Shown: in pieces, positions 48,308 to 60,018 of the stretch | Layout: each line of letters opens with the position of its first letter | How positions within the stretch are numbered: position 1 is the stretch's first letter | From: Stenogyne calaminthoides | Lineage: Eukaryota > Streptophyta > Magnoliopsida > Lamiales > Lamiaceae | Direction of reading: 5' to 3' | DNA length: 64,000 nucleotides | Assembly: GCA_037126765.1 (NCBI GenBank) | Contig: JBBCBC010000227.1 | Span: 1 to 64,000 of the forward strand | Program-made: the position numbers and the translations under genes | The notes under the pieces: model-generated | Databases searched by the model: none | Seen by the model: only the letters and a program-made list of their open reading frames with translations | What the model was told of the DNA's origin: nothing

Positions 48308-50676
48308 GATGTGAGTAATAAGGTGATTAGATTGAGGACATATAAACAGGAAAAGCATTTGCACTAAAAAAGGGCAGGAAGACTTTATTGAGCATAACAT
48401 TACAAATTTAATATAATTGTTGCAAAAGCAAATTAACAAGGTGTTCAGGATCACTAGTATCAGTCAAAATCCCCATCCATGAAAAGACTTTCTCAATTAT
48501 ACTATTACAAGTGTTGCTTCAATGCAGAGTTTTTATCCCTATAGTTTATCTTAAATCAAATCGTTGTCAATCAATCAGATACTCACCTAGCCAAATGTAC
48601 TATGTGACGGTATTATCCTGCAATCTGCATGAGCTTTGTATCAGATTCCTAACAAATATTTTGGTGAGCTATTTTTGGAAGGCTAGTTAAGGAGTTTATT
48701 TCTAGTTACGTTTCCTGTGCATAAATACACATGTTTTTAGTAAATACATTTGTACTATTTCTTCTATGAAACCTTTTTCCTTTACCTACAAGACTATCCA
48801 GCGACAGAATAGCATATTTGAAAAGAAAAAAACATATGTGGCAAGAAAATCAATGAATCACATGTATGATACCAACTTACAAAGCACACAAAGTATCATA
48901 TTATTTCAGTATTAACAGTTTGTGTCCAGTATCATCATTACAAAAATCTCCTGTAAATCCATTAGAGCCCGTTTGTTACGTGGTATAGGATATGAAAAAA
49001 GATATGAAATCATGTGATACATTTTACTTACCTATATGATATATTTGACTTTTCTAAGTGTTTGTTATGATGTATTCAAATCATGATTTATTTTACTTCA
49101 ACCGTTTGTTAAGATTGATAAAGACATGGGAATTCATTTGATAAATATTAATTTTACTATTATACCCCTTATTACATATATATTTTTACCAACAATGTAT
49201 TAAAATAGGGTCATTTATGTCAATTAACAACAATGAATAATATTTGGTATTAGAAATACCACCTAGGGAGGTGGGATCCATAATCATGTAAAAATGGAAA
49301 AGGAAATCGGGCCTTCGGGCAAGGGAAAAAGCCATCAAACATACCAAACACTTAAAATGTGGGATATGATTTCTTTTCCCCTCTTTTCTTTTCTTTTCTC
49401 GCATAACAAACGACCTCTTCCATTACAAAAATCTATTCATATGACAAAAATATGAATATGGATCAATAGAACTATGCATATCTAGATACATGAAATGAAT
49501 AATAAGCTAACTCACCTTTATGAATGTAGTTGTTAGATCATCAATATGGGACAATGACCCAAATCCTGATCCTGGTTCAATGAAAAAGCATTTGCTAATT
49601 AGTTTATTAATGTAATCAAATAAAATAGGCCTTAAGAAGATATAAGGCAAGGAGACTTGTTACAACAGTTCAAATTCACAAGGTAAAACAAGTACACATA
49701 AATGACAACTAATCAGGAACCGACTAAGCCTAACAGTGCGGTATGAGCACATCCACAAACTGAAAACTTAATTGGGAATGGAATTACATCAACTGGATTT
49801 TTATAAGAAAATCTTTTTAGAAGGTATTATGACAAGAATGGCATCAACTAGAAGGAGTTTTAAGCTATGACATCATATATTGGGTCTAGAAATGATAAAG
49901 TATTTTAGGAACACACAATTCATTGTAGATTTTTTGGATAGCAGCTCTAAAATTGAAAAAAATAAGAACCTAACAAGTCATAAACTCTACAAACACCTTG
50001 AGAACCCCACAACAAATAAAATGTAATAAGTGATTATGTTAGATTGATTTTCCTTTTTAAAGCTCAGTAACATCCTCTCTTACTAAAGCATTGGCAAAAA
50101 TGCATCCTTAGATATTCTTCCACAAAGAAACTGCAAACCTTCTCCAGCAGCAAGCAACAATTTTAAACTTAACCAAAAAAACAACAAAGACTAACAGCAC
50201 GGAATAAACATCCAAACTCCATAGATAATCATGTAATACAATTTCCATATGTTAACCTCATCTTTGTCAAATAAATGATACTCGTTCAGCTCCTTTCACC
50301 ACCAAATCCTCCATCAATTGCAGGAAGAACCTCTCCTTCATATTCTTCCAACCCCTAATTCCAGTTCATCCACTATATCTTTCCCAAAAAATGCATACTG
50401 TGATGCGTCGAACATCGAGCCACCTGCATAAAGAATTAAACATCAATCATAACCAGCACATATAACATTCAACAAAATTCATACCCAATCATCTTCACCA
50501 AAGAACAAATCAAAAAGCTATCCAGAACACAAATGAATCCAAGAACTAGATGAAATGAAAACAAATTAAAAGAGTAAATTAATAGATTGAGCTGAAAGGA
50601 GAGAGCTCCAAACCAAAAGTGAGCTGCTGGTGAAGTCGGTGAAGTCACTGAAATCTTTGCCGAGTGATCTCTCCAT
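45986..50676 (-). CDS. PAT1: PAT1 homologue, mRNA decapping activator
   Basis: Cytoplasmic P-body protein that links deadenylated mRNA and LSM1-7 to decapping; Arabidopsis PAT1 is also a MAPK substrate. Minus-strand exons: 50614-50676 (MERSLGKDFSDF), 50257-50423 (SMFDASQYAFFGKDIV), 49516-49571 (GSGFGSLSHIDDLTTTFIK), 48184-48256 (LNKVVSGPRHPGV) and one long exon 45986-48005. The last holds a Gln/His/Pro-rich middle, the conserved RSKHMTAEEIESILKMQHA, the C-terminal PAT1 domain (CVSGMDLNAVSACLAAVVCS, PLRPIGSLAGDGATVILRSV) and the tail SPESVKG. Many one-base slips break the long exon (for example about 46530, 46720-46840, 47130, 47640-47830), yet family sequence continues in alternate frames. 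The intron before exon 4 has a T37 tract, and the next intron upstream carries a MITE. Confidence 0.88.
48268..48304 (+). repeat. A37 homopolymer (T37 on the PAT1 sense strand)
   Basis: Thirty-seven consecutive A on the plus strand. On the coding strand it is an extreme polypyrimidine tract 11 bp from the acceptor TTTGCAG of PAT1 exon 4. Confidence 0.95.
48965..49417. mobile_element. hAT-type MITE in a PAT1 intron
   Basis: 453 bp bounded by GAGCCCGTTTGTTACG and CGCATAACAAACGACCTC, inverted to each other. Flanking octamers ATCCATTA (48957-48964) and TTCCATTA (49418-49425) match 7 of 8, as expected for a hAT target-site duplication. There is no coding capacity, and the interior repeats ATATGA/TATGAAATCATG motifs. 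Confidence 0.75.
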
Positions 50677-51044
50677 AACGAAATAAATCCACCCCCAACT
50701 TCAATTCCAGAAACATATACAGAGATGAAAACCCAGCGCGACTTAGGGTTTATAGCAGACAAAAAAAGAGTCGCAGTGAGATATACACAGAGTTCACATA
50801 GTGAGCGGTTAGACTCGCGTCTATATTTGTCTCTTCTTGTGTTTTTAGAGAGAGAAAATATATCCACATGGTGAGAGCGAGAGGAGTCTCTATGTGAATA
50901 TATTACGACGTGTTTGGCTTCATCCAAACGGTACAAGTATATTCCTACAAACTAAAATTGAAATTACTACTTGATTATAGTTACTATTTTTTTTTTTTTT
51001 TTGAGAGGATTAAATTTTTTTGTAGCCTGTCGTTTGGTAGATTT
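50677..51044 (-). promoter_or_regulatory. PAT1 promoter and 5' leader
   Basis: The 5' leader runs leftward into the ATG at 50676. The purine-rich GAGAGA stretches near 50850-50885 read as CT repeats on the gene strand, common near plant start sites. The Mutator-like element begins right after this region. Confidence 0.35.
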
Positions 51045-51270
51045 GAAATTGGCCATCGATTCTGGCATTTTGATATACCTCCCCAGACATGTTTCAACTT
51101 TTTTTTTATTTTGGCCCTAAAACCGGTAAACCTAGGTTGGTCGTGATAAACAAAGCGTATGGCCGAGAATTAATTTGTATTTTCATTTATTTTAAGACCA
51201 CATTGTCAAATTCTTTATTTTATTTTTATTTATATTTACACCATTAATTAACCATGGGTTTGAGGGTTGG
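51045..51270. repeat. MULE left terminal inverted repeat
   Basis: Inverted partner of 59801-60018. The inner ~60 bp (TTTACACCATTAATTAACCA onward) is nearly identical; the outer part is more diverged with small indels. Confidence 0.85.
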
Positions 51271-51639
51271 GTGCAAGACATAAAATTAAGATGGTAAAAG
51301 GCGGGTTTTGGTCGGATCTAAGTAATTTTTTAAAAATTAAATAATCTTTTCAGTATGATACGGTTTAAAACGAAACCGAATCATTTTTCCTTAAATAAAG
51401 CCCTCCTAATCAATGAAAAGAAGGTGAAGTTCGCCATTTTTTCTTGGTTTTTCATAGACGCCTTTGTGCTTAGGGTGAAAGGATGTACCGTCATCAACAC
51501 GATCTCCACCAAATCGCCTACGGTGTATGTTATTGTGAAAATGAGGTTCGCTTTCGCACATCTTGGACCCAAGAGAATCGGGTAGAAGGTTTCATGGTTG
51601 CAAAAATTGGAAGGTAAGTTTCACTAATCTGTGAGACCC

Positions 51640-51920
51640 CAGATTTTCCTATTCCGTGGTCGAACTCACAAAATTCGGTCATCGCGAAGAATCGATTTTT
51701 AATTCAAACGATGGCCCAATTTTTGTTTCAAATGAGGTGGAAGTGGGTGCCAATTATTTTGAATGGATGGATCCCCCAATGTCTCCAAGAAGCGAAGTCC
51801 AGTAATTTTGACCTTTTGAAGGAAAAACGTGAATATAGTCGGAAGGAAAAATATGAATACGAGTTGAAGGAAAAAAATTCGAAAATAATGGTAATTGGAT
51901 TAAGTATGTCTTACTTGGAT
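51640..51920 (+). pseudogene. GRF-type zinc-finger gene fragment inside the MULE
   Basis: At about 51731-51800 one frame reads GANYFEWMDPPMSPRS, the second half of a plant GRF zinc finger (normally followed by CxRS). A charged coiled-coil-like stretch (KEKREYSRKEKYEYELKEK) follows in a shifted frame. The upstream Cys/Asn-Pro-Gly half is only faintly recognisable. Cysteines of the finger are missing (Asn for Cys before YF, Ser for Cys after PPM). Plant GRF-finger fragments commonly travel inside MULEs. Confidence 0.45.
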
Positions 51921-52129
51921 CTTGGATATTTTTTTTGCAAATGTTGGTTTTTAGTGTGTATTACTAAATACATATTTTGGGATTTGTTGGTTTAGTGTGT
52001 ATTACTTCATCGTATTTTGGGATTTTGTTGGTTTAGTGTGTATTACTTCAAATATTTTGGGGACTTGTTTTAGGGACTTCCAATTGTATCCGCATTTATT
52101 AATGTATGCTCTGCTTTAGTATTATAGAT

Positions 52130-52480
52130 TGGACAAGTTGTAATTGTTATGTTAACTAATACTTTTGAGTATAACAATGACTACTTTTGAGCATATAAAT
52201 TGCTAATTTGGGCATATAAAATGATACTTTTTAGCATATAAACTGATACCTTTTAGTATAACAACTAATATGTTTTAGTATAACAACTAATACTTTTTGA
52301 GTATAACAACCGCCCTTTTGATTTTCATTATAAACTGATGCTTCAAAACAAAAACAACTAATAAACTGATACTTTGAACATATAACTGATACATTTTTAG
52401 CATATAAAAGTAATCTTTTCTAGTATAACAACTAATACTTTTTGATCGTATAATCTAATAATTTTGATTTATAACAAGCC
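52130..52480. repeat. Degenerate AT-rich tandem array
   Basis: Roughly 20-30 bp units resembling AGTATAACAACTAATACTTTT or AGCATATAAACTGATACTTTT recur about a dozen times; isolated copies appear to about 53980. Spacing is irregular and there are no unique spacers, so this is not a CRISPR array. Confidence 0.65.
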
Positions 52481-54149
52481 GAGATAAAATTGATAAATTG
52501 ATCATATAACAACTAATAAACCATAACAACAAAATAATATAAGATCACCCAAAAATGTTGTCCATTTCACAAAATAATCCAAGACAATCATTCATTCGTT
52601 ACAATCATACCATCGTCTAATCCAAAAAGTAGTTTCACCAAGTTAGGTTTAATTTTCTAAAAATATAGATGATGGAATGAATGCATAATTCAATAAAAGT
52701 TTCACCACATAACAAAAGCACTATCTAATTGTTGAAAATCCATTAAACAAAATAGTCATCTCCATCACTTCTTTTGAAGAAAAGAGCCGAGGTTATTTAA
52801 AGTCACATATCTAATCCCATCCTTCAAGATCAACTTTTACATTTTTCTTCCCTTTTCAATGTTCCATTAAAGCTTGCTCATCCATTGAAGGAGGCTCTTA
52901 TGAGGGAATGAGGCTTGAGTTCATGAGACCTTCTTTTCTCTTGCCAAAAAAATAAAATAAAAATTCTTTAATCAACTATAATATTTAGAGTATAAAACAG
53001 GGGGATGTGTTATTTTATGAGGGAATTTGTTCTACTTGCCTCCAACCTGCTTTAGCCAATCTGTTTTCTTTAAATTGTCCTCAATCCAATATCGGGTACC
53101 GGGGTGGACTATCATCATCATCGATCATTGAGACATGTTTTGCTCTGTGTCCGGATCTTGAGTCCTTAAATCAACATTTTGGAACATGTTTGCTCTCCAT
53201 GACAATCGACTCACATCCACATCTTGAAGATCACCCATAACGGTCGACTCACATCCATCTTGTCCATCCTCCATATGAGTTTGACTCACATCCACGTCCC
53301 CTTAAATAATACTAGCTTAGTACAATAACTAGAATCAACATATCGGTAATATTGTTTTGATCAATTATACCTTTAAACCTTCTTCTTCTTTGTACTTCCT
53401 TTTCGATTTAGACTTTCTTTTCTTAGGTTTCTTTTCCTCAACCTTGCACCTTCCATCCCTCGTGGGTTCTTCGTCATCCTCTGAAATCCTATTCCGAGCA
53501 CTCAAGGGTTACCTGAATTCGTTAGGGGTGAGCGATAAGTAATCTTCAAAAATAATCATCATAGCTTATCTTTACACCCCATCACCCCCACCCTTTTTCA
53601 ATTTCCACTTGATCATCTGGTAACATCCTCGAACAACATCGAAAAATATCAAAATAAATTTCAAACAACTTCTAATACTATCTTAGTATAATAAATAATA
53701 CCTCTAACCCTCCATTTGTGTTTGGAACCTTCTCCCATCTTGGACCTTCCTTTCTGGTTCCTTGTTTTTCCTCAACCTCGCAAATGAATATGAGTTCTTA
53801 TCCTCCTCGCCCGATTCTTTACGTACCATCACCCCACCATTCGTATCTTCTTCTCCATCATCCCCCCCATGTGCACATTCTCGTCATCAATAACATGTTC
53901 ATCGACTCACATCCATCCTAATACAATTCATTATAAATTAGTTCTAGAAAACACTAATACTTTATAAGACAATAACTAATACCTTTAATCCTCCCCCTTT
54001 TTAAAGTTCCTTCTCCTGAACTTCTTTTTATTACGTTGTTGCTTTCCATCTCGAAATTTATGATAATAGATAATAGATAAGTAATTTAATGAGAAAATAA
54101 TATACAAGGATGATGTGAATGAACATACCTATACAACCCTTTTATTATG

Positions 54150-56850
54150 TTGATTGGTGGCATATCTTTCTCATTGACCTTCGCCTTCTCTTCAAACACA
54201 TTTCCATTACGGGGCCCTTATCTTGGATCTCTTCCTACTTTTTTTGATTCAACTCGCCGGACTCTTTTCTTTCTTTCTTTGGTCTCCCTCTTGTCTACCA
54301 ATGTTTGGTGGAAGCGGAGGTGTGTTCTAATAGGATCATTCAAACATACAAAATGTAAAGTCACTTAGATGAGTTAAGTTAAAATGATCATATTCCTTCA
54401 AAAAAAGGAGTATAATTGTAGGTTCCGTTTCCTCTCTCCCATTCATGGGTAGTGCAGTGGTCATATACCATGTTTTTATGTAAAGACCTGTAGCATGCAT
54501 CACTGTGATCTCCTCTTAAAGGTTCCAGCTTCGCAATAGACAACTCCGATTGCATTTAATGCATGGAATGCACAATAAATCCCATTTCTACACCCACATG
54601 TAAATTCAAAGAAGATCGCACTATATTGAGTCCCATCAATCATCTTCATAATGGTAATGTGTACTATCAACCTTTGATGGATTACAACTCCCAAGTTTCT
54701 TCACCCTTTCATTGATGATGTTAAGAATTAGGACAAAGCAATCCTACCCATCTCTTGCCCTTAATTGCCTGTCTTTATGTACGAAATCTGGTCTTACACG
54801 GATCCATTATCCACTCAACATCTTTGATGATAAGCGTCTCTCTAGGCTATTAGGATAGCAAAGAATTAAATGACTCACAAATGTTGTTCGTACCATATCA
54901 CAGCCAGCATCGGGCTTAAAATGAGACCTCTCCAATGTTACGGAAGCTTATCAGCAACAATTCTGACGACAATTCATTAAGTGAGCTCTCGATTGCATTA
55001 CGTCATACTGACCCCAATTCATTTCTTGGTAAGTGGCCTTTGATCACGGCAATACCAGCGACCTTGGGGCTTACGTCCTAAAACCGGCATTCTTAGCATT
55101 GCCGTGGGTGTATTTACAAAACCTATGGGCTGCATTAAAGCCGAACCAACTGACTTAGAACGAGCCTTTTTTGCTTGAAGAAATGATGGTTCGAGATCTT
55201 GTCATCTCCTCAATCTATAAATCCTCTTGAAAGCGATTAACCAGCGATCCGTGTCCCCGGTTTCTTTACTACAAAGATAAGCTATACGGAATAATGTTGT
55301 TGTTAGGATCTACACCTACAAATAAATAAAAACCCCACCCACGAGGCCCCTTAAGATGACAACCATCATTTACCATTAACTTTCTCTGACCCGACAACAA
55401 ACCAAATTTCCCAATGCATAAACGAGATGTACATCCTATCAAAAGTAGAGAAGGTTAATTTCTACATCAACAACAAATCAACTTTCAATGCATACAAAGC
55501 AGATGTACATCCTATCAACAGAAGGTTCATTGGTCACTTTATTGACACCAATGAGAAAAAGATTACCAGGATTGTTTCTCACAATCTCTTGGGCATAATC
55601 CCGAACTAAAGGTTCAACGCGTCAGCCTTTGCTTTTCAAATCCACTAGGGACGTCTTTTTTAGCTTTGTAAGCTTTGGTGATCGGTAATAATAACTCCTA
55701 ATTCATCTTGTAATTGATTTGAAAGTGGTCACTTTTTTTTGGGTCATTCTTGAATTCATAACCATACCTACCCAATAACCAAAGTAGACCTCATCTTTTA
55801 ATGTGATAAGATTCGGGGCATGTGTGTTTTTACATAAGTGGTGATTTGAAAATTAGGTTCATTAGGGGATTTATAATGTCATGGACTTTCCATTCACACT
55901 TTTCACCCTTACACTTAGCATATACCCTTGTAGGTTCATTTTTTGACAATCTAATATCCCTTTTTCTTATAATTGCATCGGAATGAACAACTTCTATAAA
56001 CTCCCACTTATTGCTAAAACAACATCTTAAGTTTTAATTGTGGGATATACATATCTTGGGGTTGAAAATTGGACACCCCCACCCCTCATCATCCTCCACT
56101 ATCACTAACCTTGTCATTATTGAAATCTAGCTCACCCTCGTTTCACATCTTCTTCACCTTTACCCTCAAGATCCGCCTCTCACCTTTCGGAGGATACTTA
56201 CTCTCATCTTCCCCATCATCTACCCCCCATTATCTTCCCCTCTCACCATCACTTTATCACCCCTCACCTCACTTTCTTCATAATCAAAAGGATCTTCACT
56301 ATCACCGCCTCCAAAGATTAACACTCGCCACCCCATTTGCCCCCATCCCGTCCTCATCACTCTCCCCTCATCCCCCGCCCCATCACTCTCCCATCCTCCC
56401 TGTCCATCATCCCCCCGCCTCATCACTCTCCCCATCCTCCTCCCCCCTCATCCCCGGGGCCTCATCACTCTCCGCCCTCATCCCCCCTTTCATCACTCTC
56501 CCCATCCTCGTCCTCATCCCCTGCTCTTCCCACTCTCTCCTCACCGATTCCATCGGCAGGCATTCTACTATACGCCTTTCCCCATCATTCTCCCCTCGTA
56601 CAAGAATATGTGCCCTCTGTAACACCACAATACTGGTCTGAATTAAACATCAGAATACAATATCATCACTAACGGCCTCAAACCTATTAGGTTCTTCACA
56701 TGAATAAAAATGTTTTAACACCACCAACCCACATTTTTTGAAACTTTCTAAGTACTCTAGTGTAAAAATACGATTTATCGACGTAGTCAAACTTGTACTT
56801 ACTACCTTTGGCATAAAATGTCCCATTTAATCTTACCATTTTATATACAC
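54150..56850 (-). pseudogene. MULE (MuDR-family) transposase, decayed
   Basis: Read on the minus strand: a PB1-like N-terminal domain (about 56670-56830, YKFDYVDKSYFY then LEYLESFKKCG), an acidic linker, the MuDR DNA-binding domain (about 55880-55990; RLSKNEPTRVYAKCKGEKCEW), a DDE-catalytic start (VNDGCHLKGPRGWGF, GVDPNNNIIPYS, about 55270-55380), a RFCKYTHGNAKN-like block (about 55110-55150), NNICESFNS (about 54860-54890), a SWIM-type finger (FTCGCRNG..YCAFHALNAI, about 54550-54630) and a GRPKK basic tail (about 54260-54300). Order and spacing match the family. Stops and frame changes separate the blocks, so no active enzyme is encoded. Confidence 0.78.
56330..56540. repeat. C/T-rich imperfect tandem repeat
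   Basis: Repeated CATCACTCTCCCC(C)ATCC units of variable length. On the minus strand these are Gly/Asp/Glu-rich and fall in the transposase linker, making long spurious open frames on both strands. Confidence 0.7.
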
Positions 56851-57214
56851 AGAAAAGGTAAATTCATGCCCAACGGATCGAAAAAAAAAAAAAAAAAGTT
56901 AAAAACAATGCTTTCGGTAAAAGTTAACAAACAAACAAACAAGTTAACACAGCCGGGATTATACATCATAAGAATATTTAAAAAACAAAAAATAAAACTA
57001 CAACATAAGAATATTGTTATCGCGATTTAAGACAAATACCAATGGCGATACCACAATAAAAAACATTTAAGACTCGATGGACCCACTACCCCATCACCAT
57101 CGGCAATATTATAAAAAGAAAGAAAAAAAACACATAACATTACAAAAGAGGAGAAAACACACCCCTCTGCGTTTTCGTAAAGTAACATTTCACTCCTTCC
57201 TGCATATTTCATTT

Positions 57215-58735
57215 CCCCATTTCGCTTTTTAAGCTTTGGGGGTCGAAATAGGAGATCGGCTTCTACTGTAAATGGGTGGGGGATACTTCATCTCTGGTAG
57301 GGTTGCGAAAACACATGCTAGATTGATTGGCGTTTTTTGCGTTTTAACCGATTAAGCCTTTGATTTTTGAAGAACTAGGGTTTTCATGCGATTCTCTCTC
57401 TCTTGGGTTCTTTCTGATTTCTTTCTTTTGAGTTGATGGTTGTGTGTTGTTGTGTGTTTTTAATTTATTTAATTGAAGAAGAATCTGAAGAGTTTTTCTA
57501 ATATCTAACATTTGAGTTTTTTACTTGACTTTTGGTCTTATGAAATGGCGTATTGTTTTGATTTAGTCGCCTTTGTGATTTAGTTCCAAAATTTTAATTT
57601 TGAAATGTAGTCTTTGATTTAACGGTTTGCACATTTGAATTAAAAAATTAAGCAATGACATGACGTCTACATTAGCAATGCTGACGGAGACTACTAGCAT
57701 ACAAGTGTAACGTTATTTAAATACTAATTTGTTTTAACAAATTAATTAAACTCAAAAACTTTCCGTGGACGATTTAGCCCCTCTTCAAGAATAATAGTAT
57801 ATCACAAATTATATCACCTCTATTCATTTCTTCTGGATCATCGTGTATTTTGTGTGTGGTCGACGATTTAGGGGTTTTTCTCGACGGCGCCGATTCTCTC
57901 CCCTAAAACGACGCCTTTGCGCATTTCAATGTTCGATGCCCTAATTCGCCTCCTCCGAGCCGCTCAATTGGAGCCCTGAATTTTATGATGAGTTGCAGAA
58001 TCAGAATGGGGGTGGAAAACCTAAAATGCGATGGTAATATTTTTAAAATTTTGTTTGAAGAAATTAAAAAGGAATAAATGTGTTTGGGTTCTTCAATTTA
58101 TTAGTTTACGAATTAATACGACTTAAATCAATCAATTTGGGATAAGCATTTTTTTTATTGTGGCACTTCAAGGAATAGTAGCCATTGAAACAGATTCTTT
58201 CTGATTTTAGTAAATAGCTGCAACTTTAATTCTCATATTTGATTCCAGAAATTTGGACTCTGTTATTCGATTATTTTGTACTCTTTTTTGTTTCTTAAAC
58301 TTAGAACATGGTGTTATGAGTTACCCTTGATTCTAAGATGAAAATTTGCTAATTTGCAGCTTCTCTAGTCTGTAAAAAAATGGAGTTTTGGAGAGTTTGA
58401 GCATCGCCTTGCAAGTCAAATCGATTTGGTAATAGTTATTTTCTTTTTTGTTGTTGAAGCAGGCAATGTAATTGTGATGATTTTATTATTTTCTCCTCTT
58501 GATTTATTTTGCACAGATATAGAAATTTTGATTATATGATATTGACATTTTCAACATTTGGAAAAAAAATTGAGCTTTTTCTCATTCAGTGTGCCACTTG
58601 TGTGTTTGTCTGCAGAAGACTAGATTTACTGGCTCCAGCTCAACTTTTCTCATGCCAACAAATCTGTGTTAAAGCCCTCCTCATCTTTGTAGTAGTCTCT
58701 TGAAGAGGGGCTAAGTTAATAGGAGTTATGGAAGA
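57215..58735. other. MULE interior without recognisable gene, bounded inside by a 17-bp inverted repeat
   Basis: No protein family recognised. TTAGCCCCTCTTCAAGA (57774-57790) is exactly inverted at 58698-58714, with looser matching further inwards. The 57830-58010 part is more GC-rich than its surroundings, like a plant 5' UTR or first exon, and could be a captured host fragment. Confidence 0.4.
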
Positions 58736-58739
58736 TAAC

Positions 58740-59150
58740 TGGCTACATACCCCCCCCTACCCACCTAATTTTGCAAGAGGAAAGCTGGTGAGCCTAAGAA
58801 AGATGAGAGAAGGGTGCTGGTGAAGTAAAGTGAACAATCAAGGAAGAGAGCAGTCAAACTATGCCTAGGCAGCCTTACAAAGTCAAATGTTCATTTTTGT
58901 CATGAAACTGGGCATAACAAGAAGGGCTGTAAAACGAGGAAGATTGTTGAGGGCTATGATAGGCGAGAACAGAACAATGGATTTGATGAACTGAAGAAAT
59001 GACTGGAGACCGGTCGGGGACGGGTTATGAAATAGTCTTCCCTCTACTTACAGGCCGAGAAAGCGTCGTGCGACAAGCTTTCCCACAATAGCAAATAAGG
59101 TTATGTTATCCGGACGGAAGATGAGGAAGACATGGTGTGTTTAGAGTGTT
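58740..59150 (+). pseudogene. Second MULE transposase C-terminus, plus strand
   Basis: One frame gives AGEPKKDERRV, the usual basic block. After it, 58888-58930 encodes a CCHC zinc knuckle (C-x2-C-x4-H-x4-C, ending HETGHNKKGC) interrupted by one extra T. Further on, RPRKRRATSF and a basic end are typical of MULE transposase tails. It runs opposite to the transposase at 54150-56850, so it belongs to another copy or a rearranged piece. Confidence 0.6.
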
Positions 59151-59800
59151 TTTGGATTTGGATTTAGTGTTGAATGTATTTGTGCTTCTTTTTTCATGAA
59201 TGTGTTTTTGTTGAATGTGTGAATATATGTGGAATGTATATATAGCAAAGAGAGGGAAAATCTAGGTTTTGGGTTGAAAATGGTGGGAAAAACTTGATTT
59301 TCATTCAATTTTTGACAAATTTCAATCTTATGGGATGAAATTGTGAGTAAATTGCCCAAATGTTGTAATTGGGTAAATTATTACGAATGTTGTATTGGAA
59401 GAAATGGAACCTATAGGACCATATGTGTGCAAGTGGGCAGAACAATTAATTGGTTAATTTGGTGTTAATTTACTGTTTATGCATATGGAATTAAAAGCTG
59501 TCGATGGTTGAAAGGTGGTTAAACTTTTAATTGGTATTAATTATGTCATAATTTATGGGAATTTTAATCGTTTAGCGGAAAAAAATGTGGCGTAATTCGT
59601 TTTGAAAAATTAAAATTTTTGGGATTCATCCCAGCGTGGTGTGGTTAAATAGGAATAAAAGTCAAAAAAATTCTCTAACATTTTAACTCAAATTTCATTG
59701 AGGGTTTTTAAGGGAAAAATGGGATTAAATTGGGTTTTAAACACAGTATCGACCAGTGTATTTATTTAATTAATTTTTTTATAGATCCGTCAGGTGCCGG

Positions 59801-60018
59801 CCAACCCTCAAACCCATGGTTAATTAATGGTGTAAATATAAATGAAAAAAATAAAATAAGGAATTACATGTGGCACCAAAAATAAATGAAAATCAAATTA
59901 ATTCTTGGCGTGTCTTTTCATGGGTTATTAATAGGTTTTGACGATTTGGGGCCAAAATAAAAAAAAGTTAAACATCTGGGGTATATGTCGAAATGTAGTG
60001 GCCCGATGAGTCGATTTC
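59801..60018. repeat. MULE right terminal inverted repeat
   Basis: Inverted partner of 51045-51270; see the element entry for shared blocks. Confidence 0.85.

Larger units (their letters stand above)
51045..60018. mobile_element. Mutator-like element (MULE) with long terminal inverted repeats
   Basis: About 8.97 kb. The left end (51045-51270) and right end (59801-60018) are inverted copies over about 220 bp. Shared blocks include GAAAT..ATCG at the tips, ATA(C)CCCAGA, TTTTTATTTTGGCCC, GAGAATTAATTTG-type sequence and ACCATGGGTTTGAGGGTTGG. Between them lie a decayed MULE transposase (minus), a second transposase C-terminus (plus), a GRF-type zinc-finger fragment and low-complexity repeats. Long TIRs plus a MuDR-family transposase define a Mutator-superfamily element. 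A 9-bp target duplication could not be assigned confidently. Confidence 0.8.

Noticed and set aside
51355..51585. 76-residue plus-strand frame just inside the MULE
   Set aside because: No recognisable family; codon content is not distinctive, and an equally long frame exists on the other strand.
52130..52480. Possible CRISPR-like array
   Set aside because: Units are degenerate and irregularly spaced with no unique spacers; the context is a plant transposon.
56069..56672. Long Ser/Pro/His-rich plus-strand frames
   Set aside because: They derive from the CATCACTCTCCCC repeat array. The opposite strand is the transposase linker.
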